64,000 nt of DNA from Hydrangea macrophylla (Eukaryota > Streptophyta > Magnoliopsida > Cornales > Hydrangeaceae), in contig CM066984.1 of NCBI GenBank assembly GCA_033977485.1, forward strand, positions 28,315,501 through 28,379,500. Reading direction: 5' to 3'. Shown one piece after another: positions 54,316 to 64,000 of this stretch. Position 1 is the stretch's first letter, and every line of letters starts with the position of its first letter. The notes beneath the pieces are model-generated. The model did no database searches, was not told the origin of the DNA, and saw only the letters and a program-made list of their open reading frames with translations. The translations under genes and the position numbers were made by a program.

Positions 54316-57300
54316 ATGTCGGATTCAGAAAAATCCCCTTTGAATACACAGCAGCCCAGGAGTGAAACTATTGTTGTTGCTCCTTCTGAGAGGCCGAATG
54401 TTAAGCTTACGACTTCTCTCTTCAATGGACAGGACTACTTGGCTTGGTCTGGGTCTGTAACCATGTCTCTTAAGGGCAGAGGGAAGATGAGGTATATCAA
54501 TGGACGAATCAAGGCACCTAGCACCGAGGATGCTGCATATGACAAGTGGGAGATGGAGAATGCCACTGTCATGACATGGCTTTGCCATTCTATGATTCCA
54601 GAGATCGCTGAGGGTTTTTTGGACATGTCGACTACCCAAGACATTTGGGGGACCATGGCCAACACCTACTCTCGAAAGGGCAATTCTGCACAGATATTTG
54701 AGTTGAGGAGGACGATTGGTCGCTCGAAACAGGGAGAGATGAGTGTTCTTCAGTATTTCACATCTCTGACCTAGTTGGAAAAGACTTGATCACCTCTTGA
54801 ATTATAAGCCTGTTTGTCCTACCGACTCCGTTGCTTACAATAAACTTGTTACTGAAGAGAGGATCTTTTAGTTTTTGGAGGGACTTAATGCTGAGTATGA
54901 TACAGTTCGTAGCCGTGTTCTTGGGATGGATCCTTTGCCTTCTCACTAGGAGGCCTTCGCATATATACCAAACGAGGAAAGTCGATGTTCTGCTGTGCTT
55001 CCACTTGTTTCTACAGAGAGATCCGCTCTCATTTCGGTTCCCCAGAGAGATGGGAACAAACAGTCCCGAGGCTGTACTTCTTCTAACGAGTCTGGGTCAT
55101 CTGAGAAAGCCAAGCAGTTCTGTGATTATTGTAATCGGCCCTATCATACCCGGGAGACATGCTAGAAACTACACGGCCGCCCACCGGGACAGCCTGGCGG
55201 TCGTGGGGGTCGTTCAAGACAGTCTGGGGGTCGTGGGGGACATTCGCAGGGTGTTAATTATCGTGCTGATCATACTACAACATTAGATCTTACGACACTG
55301 ACTCCCGTTGAGCAGACTCCATCCACTTCTGATCCAGCACTATTTACTGCCTCAGAGGTAGAGGAGGCTCTTCGTTCCTTGATGGCTCGCCGTACGTCTG
55401 CTTCCACTGCATCTACAGCTGCCTCCTCTTCATTTGCTCAATCAGCTAACTTTGTCACATCCGCAAGGGCACACTTGTCTCACTCTTCTTCTCCCTGGAT
55501 TATTGATTCTGGTGCATCTGATCACATGTCTAAATGTTCTGATATTTTCTCTGTGTACAAGCCTTGTTCAGGTAAAGATAAGGTTCGTGTTGCTGATGGT
55601 ACCTTTTCCCCTATTTCCGGGAAGGGTACTATTCATGCCACTTCATCTTTGCCATTGTCATCTGTGTTAAATATTCCCAACTTCTCTCATAATTTGTTAT
55701 CCATTAGTCGTATCACTCAAGACTTACACTGTAGTGTAACTTTTTTTCCTTCTCATTGTGTCTTTCAGGACCTTTACCTCAGTAGGGATGATTGGCAGTG
55801 GTAGAGAGGAGAGTGTACTTTATCTCTTGGATGTTGGCGGACCGTTAGCACATCATACAGTGGTTTCCGAGAATAAAGCTGAAGACATACATCTTTGGCA
55901 TCGATGTTTAGGACATCCGTCTTTTCATTTACTAAAGCATTTGTTTCCTTCTTTAGTCTTAAATAAGGTTGTTTCTGATTTCCTTTGTGAAACTTGTGAA
56001 CTGAGTAAACATCATAGAGCTTCTTTTGCTCCTAGTTTTAATAAAAGTTTAGTTTCGTTTGCTTTAGTTCATTTAGATGTTTGGGGTCCTTCTCGCTTTA
56101 ATTCTTTGAAGGGTCATTAGATGCTTTGTTACATTTATTGATGACTATTCTCGTACCACTTGGGTCTATATGATGAAAGAAAAACGAGAGGTTTTCTCGA
56201 TTTTCAAAGCATTCCATAAAATGGTGTGCACTCAGTTTGGGACTAATTTAAAAATTTTAAGATCTGATCAGGGACTGAGTACATTTTTTCAGGTCTTACT
56301 AAGTATTTTTGTTCACATGGGATCATTCATCAAACTTCTTGCACCGATACACCCCAGCAAAATGGGGTGGCCGAGCGCAAGAATCGTCATCTTCTCAATA
56401 TTGCTAGATCGTTAATGTTTTCGGTCAATGCTCCCAAAACCTATTGGGGCGATGCGGTTTTAACAGCGGCATACCTTATTAATCGCCTTCCAACTCAAAT
56501 CTTAAACAAACGTGCACCAGTTGAAGTCCTGTCAGACACTTCTCCTTTGTTCCCTATCACTCCTCGTGTTTTTGATTGCGTGTGCTTCATTCACAATCAT
56601 TCCCTTACTCGGGGAAAGTTAGATCCCAGTGCAATTAAATGTGTTTTTCTGGGCTACCCTCCAACCCAGAAAGGCTACAAGTGTTATCATCCTCCTTCGC
56701 GGAAATGGTATGTATCCATGGATGTTACATTCTATGAATCTCAGTCGTACTTTCAGTCCTCACTTACATCTGAGTCACCTCTTCAGGGGAAGCAATGGTA
56801 TGGGGAAGAGGAACATTTGTCTGTCCCTTTGTCTTCAGGGGAAGTTGTTATGGATATTACTGCTGAGAAAGTAAAGGAAAAAAAAAAAAAAAATTTGAGG
56901 GAGAAAATGAGGTTGGGAAGGATATGGAGAAAGAAGATGCTTGTACTCCATTGAAAGAAAAGGAGCTGATGGTTTACTCCAGAGGCACATGGAATAAGCC
57001 CAAGAATAAAGAGATCACTCCTTCTACTCTTCCACTATCATCTCCTTCAAGTGTTAAGGACCAAGGTAATTCTGATTCTGATCTTGATGTCCCTATTGCT
57101 GTACGTAAGGGTGTTAGGGCTTGTACCCAACATCCTATCTCAAATTTTGTGTTATATTCTCACTTGTCTCCCTCCTATAAAGCTTTTCTTTCGAAAATTG
57201 CTTCTGTGTTTGTTCCTAATAATGTCCAGGATGCTCTTGCGGATCCCAAGTGGAAGTATGCTATGATCGAAGAGATGAAAGCTCTTCGTAAGATTGGCAC

Positions 57301-58754
57301 TTGGGAATTGACGAGGTTACCTGAAGGCAAAAGAACTGTGGGGTGCAAATGAGTGTACACTGTGAAGCATAAGGCTGATAGCTCCATTGAAAAGTACAAA
57401 GCCCGACTTGTTGCTAAGGGTTTCACACAGACCTATGGAATTGATTATCAGGAGACATTTGCCCCTGTTGCAAAGATGAACTCAATTAGGGTCCTTCTGT
57501 CACTGGCTGCCAACTTTGGGTGGCCCCTTCACCAATTTGATGTGAAGAATGCATTTCTCTGCGGTGATCTAGAAGAGGAGGTGTATATGGATGTTCATCC
57601 TGGCTTCGAGGATTCTAAGACAGACGGCAAGGTGTGCAGACTCAGAAAATCATTGTGTGGCTTGAAACAGTCTCCTAGGGCATGGTTCGAGAGGTTCACA
57701 CAGGCTATGCACAGGTATGGTTGTAGACAGAGTCAAGCTAATCACACTTTGTTCATTAAACATTCATCACAGGGTAAGACTACTGCATTGATCGTGTACG
57801 TGGATGACATTGTCTTGACTGGGGATGATCTGGATGAAATGCAAAGGCTGAAAGAGTACTTATCCAAGGTGTTTGAAATAAAAGACTTAGGGACTCTTAA
57901 ATATTTTTTGAGGATTGAGGTTGCTAGATCTAAGCATGGAATCTTCATTTCACAAAGGAAATATGTACTTGACTTATTGGAGGAGACAGGAATGCTCGGA
58001 AGTCGAGCGTGTGACACTCCAATTGAATCAAATCAGAAACTTAGTCATGATTTAGGTAGAACAGAGGTAGATAAAGGTAGATATCAGAGGTTAGTGGGAA
58101 GACTCATTTATCTTTATCATACTCGACCTGATATTGCCTTTGCTATAAGTGTTGTAAGTCAATTCATGCACGCTCCCCGTGAATCTCATATGGAGGCTTT
58201 CTTCAGGATTTTGAGGTATTTGAAACCAGCTCCTGGAAAGGGTTTATTTTTTGCTAGACATGACCACCTTTGAGTGGAAGCATACACAGATGCTGACTGG
58301 GTTGGATCTGTGACAGACAGGAGATCCACTTCAGGCTATTGTACCTTTGTGGGAGGTAATCTAGTTACATGGCAGAATAAGAAGCAGAATGTGGTGGCTA
58401 GGTCTAGTGCAGAGGCCGAGTTCAGAGGCATGGCTCAAGGTGTATGTGAACTTCTGTAGATTAAGTTGTTGTTAAAAGACTTAGGTCTTGATCTCAGTGA
58501 CTCTATGAGATTGTATTGTGACAACAAATCTGCAATCAATATTGCTCACAATCCAGTGCAACATGATCGAACTAAACACGTGGAGATTGACAAACACTTC
58601 ATCAAGGAGAATATCAGTAGTGGTGTCATCTGTACTCCATTTGTGAAGACCGAGGATTAACTTGCAGATATTCTCACAAAGAGAGTTGGGAGTAGACTGT
58701 TTCATTTTGCTCTTAGCAAGCTGGGAATGAGAGATATTTTTGTACCAGCTTGAG
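54316..58754 (+). pseudogene. Degenerate gag-pol of element C
   Basis: Gag starts MSDSEKSPLNTQ at 54316 and is open to a TAG at 54772, with a frame change beside it. Further stops are near 54868, 54948 and 55165 (after CDYCNRPYHTRETC). Protease DSGASDHM near 55507. The frame breaks near 55785; pre-integrase HRCLGHPSF and CETCELSKHH; integrase LDVWGPSR near 56077 (the His-Ser before the first Asp is His-Leu), then TAG near 56118; RSDQGLS region shortened near 56265; NGVAERKN near 56359. RT: TGA replaces Trp near 57350, YVDDIVLTGDD near 57800. RNase H: stop near 58271, TDADWVGSVTD, stop near 58457, CDNKSA, stop near 58658. Ends RDIFVPA. Confidence 0.9.
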
Positions 58755-58760
58755 GGGGAG

Positions 58761-58923
58761 TGTTAGTTTATGTGTTTTATTATTTGTGTTTTTTACTTTA
58801 TTCTCCTTATCCTTATGTATTAGACATAGGGGCACTATTGTAATTCTATTTTCTTCTCTTCATATAATAAAATACAGGAGGCTTCAATGGTCTCCTTAGT
58901 TTTGCCCTAAATATAATTCTACA
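58761..58923 (+). repeat. 3' LTR of element C
   Basis: 163 bp following GAGGGGGAG at 58752-58760; ends ATTCTACA and abuts GATGT. Confidence 0.94.
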
Positions 58924-58928
58924 GATGT

Positions 58929-59260
58929 AACAATGTCCCAAATCTCCTTAGCGGTCTTCATGCGATAGAAATTCTCACCAATTTTCGGTAACCATTGAAT
59001 TAATAAGCCATGCTATGATAATGGTGTTTTGAATCTCACTTATCATAGCCAGAATCCATAGGAACAAGGGCGGTCACACACCCATCAAGGTGGCCCATCT
59101 TCCCACGTGCCTTCAGATACAGTTCCACTGCCTGTGACCACTTCAGATAATTTTGGCCATCAAAGAGCGTGGGAGTAATCTTAAGGTTGGGATCCAAAGG
59201 AGCAACCACTGTGTGAATGGCGGTTGGTGTTGAGACTTCCGGTTTGCTTAGGTCTGCCAT
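58929..59260 (-). pseudogene. Element D gag N-terminus
   Basis: From Met at 59260: MADLSKPEVSTPTAIHT, LDPNLKITPTLFDGQNYLKWS and LYLKARGKMGHLDG; frameshifted near 59036 and interrupted by element C at 58924. It is nearly the same as the gag start of element A. Confidence 0.85.
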
Positions 59261-59684
59261 TGTGATAGATAAGAATGGAAAACCCAACAAGATGAAGGAA
59301 GACGGAGAAGATGGGAAGTCACCAAGACTTTAAAAGTATGAGATCAAGGGTCCATAGAAGGAACTAAGAACAAGTGATCAAAAACAAGATCAAAACAGCA
59401 TTCCTGATTTAGTCCAGGGTTATGATGAGATGGCGCAGGTCAGGGAGGGGCCCAAGTGCTGCGTCGAGGGCTATAGGAGTGGGGTAGGTTGCGGCGAGTA
59501 CTGGGGTGGTGATGTTGGCTGCGACGAGGGCAGGGTTGGTAGTGTGAGTTGCGGCGAGGCTGGGTCTGGTGGTGGAAGTTGCGGCGAAGGTGGTGGTGGT
59601 GGTGGTGATGGGTTGGTGTTGGCTTAAGGCTCAGGTGGTGGTGGGAGGGCTGCTGAAGGTGGTTAGGGTTGGTGGAGAAACCAT

Positions 59685-59697
59685 GGCTTTGATACCA
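59685..59697 (-). other. Primer binding site of element D
   Basis: On the minus strand TGGTATCAAAGCC follows the 5' LTR. Confidence 0.8.
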
Positions 59698-59835
59698 TGA
59701 AGAAATAATTATTTGGAAGCTTAGGGTTGACAATTGTCACACCCATCATATATATTAATCAACGTAAAGAGAATATAAAATTACACATTGACCCACTCAT
59801 TAACTAATTAAAATAATAAAGCGATATTCTCAACA
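59698..59835 (-). repeat. 5' LTR of element D
   Basis: 138 bp; plus-strand ends TGAAGAAATAATT and TATTCTCAACA. About 93% like the partner by eye with small indels. Confidence 0.9.
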
Positions 59836-60660
59836 CGACTTGTATTACGCGCATAAATTCCTATACTGTTTTGATAAATGAGAATCCTTGTTGAAAGATT
59901 CGACTCATTTAAGTTTTTTCAGTTCAACCTTTGTTGATGTGCTCACAAGTGTCTGTAACGAGACTAATGGACGATTGTGGAAATATGAATCCTTAGTAGA
60001 TATTAATGATATCGTCGGCTTTTAAGGTATGATACCATCTTGATGCACTGAGTGTGATCAAGCGGCTTTTAAGGTATGTATGGTGTACTAACCACTTGGT
60101 TATTAAAGTATGCTAGGACAGGTCATTGACCTTGAATATCTTGATTGAGTCAGCCGTTAAGGTATGAAGGTATACTCATCAAGCGGCTGTTAAGGTATAC
60201 ATATTCTAAACCAACAGCTAGTGCCCGAATTGCAAATTTGAGATGTCAAGAGTTGAGTCTGAGTTTTGGATCAGTCATTGTTCTTTCTTTCAATTGTGAG
60301 TAATTGGATTGATCGAGTCTAGTTCCAGTATCATTGGATATTCTGTCATACTCTAATATATACAAAGACGTTCACAAGCCCACTAAGAATAATGAACCTT
60401 AATAACTTCTTATATGTTACTATTGGTGCTTCGTGAGGCTTTATGCTCACTCAGCTTGTATTCAAGCTGACGGCGTTTTATACCACTGGACCTTCCATGT
60501 CCAGCTATTCCAGATTTGGCAGGTGTTCAACCTGAGGGTGACTACGGCAATGACGGGTACGCCACAGAGGGGTTTAGTGATGAAGGTTAATATGATGAAG
60601 AGTACACTGGGGAGGATCACTACGGGAACAGCTATGGATTGTGACAGGGACTATGTGAGT
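59836..60660. repeat. Unclassified sequence with GGCTTTTAAGGTATG sub-repeats
   Basis: GGC[T/G][T/G]TTAAGGTAT-type motifs occur near 60019, 60065, 60153 and 60184, about 30-90 bp apart. Around 60500-60640 one frame reads acidic, Gly/Tyr-rich sequence (PEGDYGNDGYATEGFSDEG, then YDEEYTGEDHYGNSYG) with a stop between. This could be the worn end of an LTR-element or gene coding region, but I do not recognise it. Confidence 0.4.
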
Positions 60661-60664
60661 TGCT

Positions 60665-61182
60665 ATGGATTGTGCCGAGGCAGAGTTTAGAGCCATGGCA
60701 CAAAGACTATGTGAGTTGCTATGGATTCAGATTATCCTATCTGACCTTGGTTTTGGGCATGAAGACTCTATGAAGTTGTATTGTGACAATAAAGCTGCCA
60801 TTAATAGCGCTCACAATCCGGTCCAACATGATAGAACCAAGCATGTTGAAATAGACGACACTTCATCAAGGAGAAGTTGAATAGTGGGATTATTTGCACT
60901 CCTTTTGTGAAGTCCAGAGAACAGCTAGCAAATGTTCTTACTAAGAGTTTAGCTAGCAAATTTTTTCACTCTATTCTCGGCAAGCTGGGCATGAGAGATA
61001 TCTTCGCACCCGCTTGAGGGGGAGTGTTGAGAGTTATATCTTTAGTTCTCTTATTTTATTTTATCTTTGTGTAGGGACTTCTCTATAATTATATTTCCCT
61101 TTCTTTTCTTCTTCTCTTTATTAATAAAAGATAGAGAGACGATTGTACTCTCTAAGTTTGACCAAATGTTTGTCAACAACCA
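60665..61182 (+). mobile_element. 3' end of copia element I (RNase H tail, PPT, LTR)
   Basis: Only the end of RNase H (AEAEFRAMAQRLCELLWIQ, LYCDNKAAINSAHNPVQHD, frameshift near 60857, ANVLTKSLASKFF), the polypurine tract GAGGGGGAG (61016-61024) and the 3' LTR remain. The sequence is close to element F. The left side is a breakpoint with small duplications of CTATGTGAGTTGCTATGGAT. Confidence 0.83.
61025..61182 (+). repeat. 3' LTR of element I
   Basis: TGTTGAGAGTTATAT ... TTTGTCAACA, about 158 bp; the right end is set by the TG...CA rule and by resumption of integrase sequence of element J at 61183. Confidence 0.75.
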
Positions 61183-62961
61183 ACGTTGACCTTTAAGAGA
61201 ATTAATACGAGAAGGACCCCACACATCAGAATGAACTAAGGAAAAAGGAGTTAAACTTTTATTAACGCTTGGAGCAAAAGACGTCCGATGGTGTGTCCTA
61301 AGTTCACAAGGTTCACCAATAAACTCAGAAACAGGTTTATTGACTAAAGAAGGAAACATATGCTTAAGTAAATGAAAAGACGGATGTCCTAATCTCCTAT
61401 GTAATAACCAAATGTCTTCAAACTTATTCTCAGTAATTGATGTGCGATGAGCTCCTTTGCTTCCTGCATCAAGAAGATAACGGCCATTCTCCTCTCTACC
61501 ACTGCCAATCGTCCTCCTTGTGGTAATGTCATTAAAGACACAATGAGAAGGGAAAAAAGTAACACTGCAATCCAAATCACGAGTTATACGACTAATAGAT
61601 AAGAGATTAGAAGTAAAATTGGGAACATGTACGACTGATGACAGAGGCAATGTGGGAGTGGCATGAATGACACCCTTCCCTGTAACAGAAGAAAAAGTGC
61701 CATCTGCAATGCGAACTTTGTCTTGACCTGAATGAAGAGTATATACAGAAAACAAATGGGAAGAGCTACGCATATGGTCGGAAGTACCCGAGTCAATAAT
61801 CCAAGGAAAAGACAAATGGGATAAGCGTGCTCGAGTAGAAGTGACTAAGTTACCTGTCTGTGCAAATGAAGAGGAAGCACCTGTCGACGTAGCCGGGACA
61901 GAGATAGCAGAAGTACGATGAGACAACAGGCTCCGGAGAGCCTCCTCCACCTCAGAGGCAGTAAACATAGGAGGAGAAATAGCAGGAAGTGACTGATCAA
62001 TCGGAGCTGGAGCTGTAAGATTAACTGCAGTAGTATGATGAGCATGAGAATTTCTGCCATTAAACCTTCCTCCACCACCCCTAGACGAACCAGAACGACC
62101 CCGTGATCCCCTTGGGGATGACCATGAAGCTTATAGCATGTCTCCCTGGTGTGAAATTTGGTATTACAATAATCACAAAACTACTTAGATATATCTGAAG
62201 AACCACACTCACTAGCGGTGTCACGACCACGGTTCCCATCCTTCTGAGGAACAGAAGAGAGAGCAGATCGCTCTATAGAAGTAGGTGGAAGCATAGCATA
62301 ACGTCAACTTTCCTCGTTCTGAACATACGCAAAAACCTCCTGAAGAGAAGGTAGTGGCTCCATTCCCAGAACCCGACTATGAACTGGATCCAAATCAGAG
62401 TGAAGTCCCTCTGGGAACTTAACAATCCTCTCCTCAGCAATAAGTTTATGATAGGCCGCAGAATCAGCAGGACAAACTGACTTGTAGTCCAACAGGTGGT
62501 CCAAACGTTTCCAACTGGTGGATAGAGATGTGAAGTAGTGCAGAACACTCTTCTCCCCTTGTTCAGATCTACCAATCGATCTCCGTAACTCAAAAATCTG
62601 CGCAGAATTTCCCTTGCACAAATAAGTGTTGGCCATGGTCTCCTAAATATCTCGGGCTGTCGCCATGTCCAAAACACCTTCACTAATCTCAGGAATCATA
62701 GAGTGGCAAAGCCACGTCATGACAGTGGAGTTCTCCATCTCCCACTTGTCATAAGAGGCATCCTCGGTCGTAGGTGCTTTAATTTTGTCGTTGATATATG
62801 CCTTTGAGAGACATAATCACAGATCCGGACCATGCTAGGTATTTTTGGCCATTGAAAAATGATGTAGTAAGTTTAACATTCAGGCTATCGACGGATGCAA
62901 CAATAACACGTTCATCCGAAAGCAACTATGTATTCACGTTGGACTTGGCTAGATCCGTCAT
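61183..62961 (-). pseudogene. Element J gag-protease-integrase start
   Basis: From Met at 62961: MTDLAKSNVNT, then worn gag with stops near 62925, 62800 and 62645; TYLCKGNSAQIFELRRSIGR open at 62636-62304. The zinc-knuckle region near 62180-62130 is damaged (stop next to the first Cys). From 61968 the frame is open: protease DSGTSDHM near 61790 (DSGA changed to DSGT), pre-integrase HRRLGHPSF, EPCELRTHH (first Cys of the CxxC pair lost), integrase HSDVWGPSRINSLKGQRW ending at the junction. Confidence 0.86.
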
Positions 62962-63310
62962 CGTAAATCAACACAGAAAAAGAAAAAAGAAAAATGATAC
63001 CCGCAATGGAAAAACTAAAAAAAGGCAATAGAAACAGGGCCAACAAATACGAAGCACACCAACAGAAATCAGACCACCATATAGGATGCCAGCAAATCAA
63101 TCACTGATCAATGGCCATAGAAGGACCCAAAAAAACGAGAGAAAAAACTTCAATCAAAATAGGAGTGGTTGATGACTATATGAAAGTGGAAAAAATGCAA
63201 TGAATAGTAGCGGTGAACAATGCCATGAACATTGTCGATGAATAGTGCTCAGTTCATATTGGTGGTGGTGGTGGTTGGTTGGAGCAAGTGGTGGTTAGGG
63301 TTAGGGTTGT

Positions 63311-63323
63311 GGCTCTAACACCA
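63311..63323 (-). other. Primer binding site of element J
   Basis: On the minus strand TGGTGTTAGAGCC, two changes from the consensus, directly after the LTR. Confidence 0.75.
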
Positions 63324-63472
63324 TGTTAAGTTTGACAACATAGATCAATCCATAAGCTTAGGGTTGACTAATGTGTGACACCCTTGTATATTATTCAAGA
63401 ATAAGAAGGAAAAATAATTACAAACTAGTCCTTTAACTCTAATAATATAAAAACAAAGTGATATAGCTAACA
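63324..63472 (-). repeat. 5' LTR of element J
   Basis: 149 bp; plus-strand ends TGTTAAGTTTGACAAC and ATATAGCTAACA. It contains ATAAGCTTAGGGTTGAC, the block shared with A, D, E and B LTRs. Confidence 0.85.
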
Positions 63473-64000
63473 TATATGACTAAAGAAGTGGGCCTAACGG
63501 GAGTTAGAAGAAAAAGATGAAACCAAAATTATATTATAGAAAACAATAGCAATTGTTAATCTAATACCTAAATTTAAAACTATATATATCATAAATACAA
63601 ATATATATATAGAGAGAGAGAGTCAGGCTCCAGTGCAAGGTTACCTGGATCGTGGATCGATTCGGTACGAGGAACGGGATCGGGAACGTGGATCGCCACG
63701 TGCTATAAAACGTGGTACGGTGGGGGTATACTTCTTCTGATCATAGGAGGGAATGTAGTATAATAGATTAAAATGTAAAACGATTTTTTAAATAATTTAT
63801 TGTCAAGTAAAGTTCAAAATGAGAAAATATAATCGTTGTGAATTATGTAGTGTTATAAGTTCACTAGATTTTGGTTTTGTTATTACAATATTAGGTGCTT
63901 TAAAGCGGAAACGCTCAGAATGGCGTTCCAATAAGCTAGTGTACCACGTTTCGGAACGGTCGTACCAAAACGGGGATCGCTAGGGTCCGATAGTTTTCTG
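63473..64000. other. Window end: AT-rich DNA, (TA/GA)n and a GGATCG-rich inverted pair
   Basis: A short TA/GA microsatellite lies near 63601-63622. GGATCG-rich sequence near 63648-63725 is partly complementary to the last 75 bases (GTACCACGTTTCGGAAC), suggesting a TIR element of which only part may be visible. No gene. Confidence 0.4.

Larger units (their letters stand above)
53610..58923 (+). mobile_element. Ty1/copia element C, nested in D
   Basis: Complete LTR-to-LTR element (5314 bp) in the gag region of D, opposite orientation. LTRs of 162 and 163 bp show about nine substitutions and one indel by eye. Gag is close to element B (LTTSLFNGQDYLAWSGS). Many stops and frameshifts; not autonomous. 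Confidence 0.94.
45777..59835 (-). mobile_element. Ty1/copia element D, internally deleted, split by E and C
   Basis: Minus-oriented element with LTRs at 45777-45919 and 59698-59835. Removing E and C leaves only about 3.2 kb. RNase H joins directly to mid-integrase near 52125, so RT and the integrase C-terminus are gone. Gag (MADLSKPEVST; TFSRRGNYAQ) is of the same family as A and E. No matching 5-bp duplication is seen at the outer ends (TAACC against CGACT). Confidence 0.9.
61183..63472 (-). mobile_element. Copia element J, 5' half
   Basis: Minus-oriented 5' LTR, PBS, leader, gag, protease and first part of integrase. It stops at KGQRW where element I's LTR abuts; the 3' half is absent from the window. 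Gag (MTDLAKSNVNT; KLTTSFFNGQKYLAWSGS) puts it with element B. It has at least three stops or frame breaks in gag. Confidence 0.88.

Noticed and set aside
36647..64000. Possible additional SOS1 exons upstream of 36646
   Set aside because: I looked for the segment expected before GVQAAYW and for antiporter-domain motifs on the minus strand and recognised none; reported as a finding about absence instead.

Overview
This is a piece of nuclear DNA from a flowering plant, most likely a eudicot. It holds a spliced gene with GT/AG introns, many Ty1/copia LTR retrotransposons with short (about 140-200 bp) LTRs and tRNA-iMet-type primer sites (TGGTATCAGAGC), Stowaway-like and other MITEs, and AT-rich filler. 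No bacterial features, tRNA, rRNA or CRISPR array were seen. I cannot name the species.

The only recognisable host gene is the 3' half of SOS1 (NHX7-type plasma-membrane Na+/H+ antiporter) on the minus strand. Eight exons lie at 36646-36344, 27134-27037, 26496-26365, 26271-26053, 25625-25419, 13462-13198, 7270-6978 and 6686-6366. All junctions keep the reading frame, so the gene looks intact over about 612 codons. The exons encode the cytosolic region after the membrane domain: the interfacial part, the cyclic-nucleotide-binding-like domain and the regulatory tail ending in DSPSSLSF. The membrane-domain exons are not in the window. Three introns are greatly enlarged (about 9.2, 12.0 and 5.9 kb) by repeats.

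Layout. 1-3.04 kb: 3' part of a copia element (K). 3.1-5.9 kb: MITEs, a foldback repeat and a C/CA microsatellite. 6.3-7.3 kb: last two SOS1 exons. 7.6-13.0 kb: intron with a copia fragment, a Ty3/gypsy-like LTR remnant, a duplication and a MITE. 13.2-13.5 kb: exon 6. 13.51-24.12 kb: copia element A (minus, TSD GCTGT), split by the nearly intact copia element B (plus, 16147-21444, TSD AGGAC). 25.4-27.1 kb: exons 5 to 2. 28.65-35.98 kb: an inverted duplication with arms of about 1.2 kb. Its right arm has been split by copia element F (30376-34893, TSD CTTTT) and by a Stowaway-like MITE (35123-35474), while the left arm keeps the matching empty sites. 36.3-36.6 kb: first visible exon. 36.7-40.4 kb: AT-rich tandem and direct repeats.

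40.78-63.47 kb is a retrotransposon cluster. Truncated element G (plus) abuts an inverted LTR fragment (H). Element D (minus, 45777-59835) was split by E (plus, 46364-51866, TSD CTATC) and C (plus, 53610-58923, TSD GATGT/GAAGT). The 3' end of element I (plus) then abuts the 5' half of element J (minus). Inserted elements have more similar LTR pairs than their hosts (B about 99% in A; E about 97% and C about 94% in D about 93%, counted by eye), which agrees with the nesting order.

No gene network or defence system is evident beyond SOS1 and selfish elements. The observations most worth checking are the large palindrome with paired empty sites, the in-frame second copy of the SOS1 phospho-motif just after the stop codon, element F with its internally inverted gag block, and the unequal LTRs of element A.
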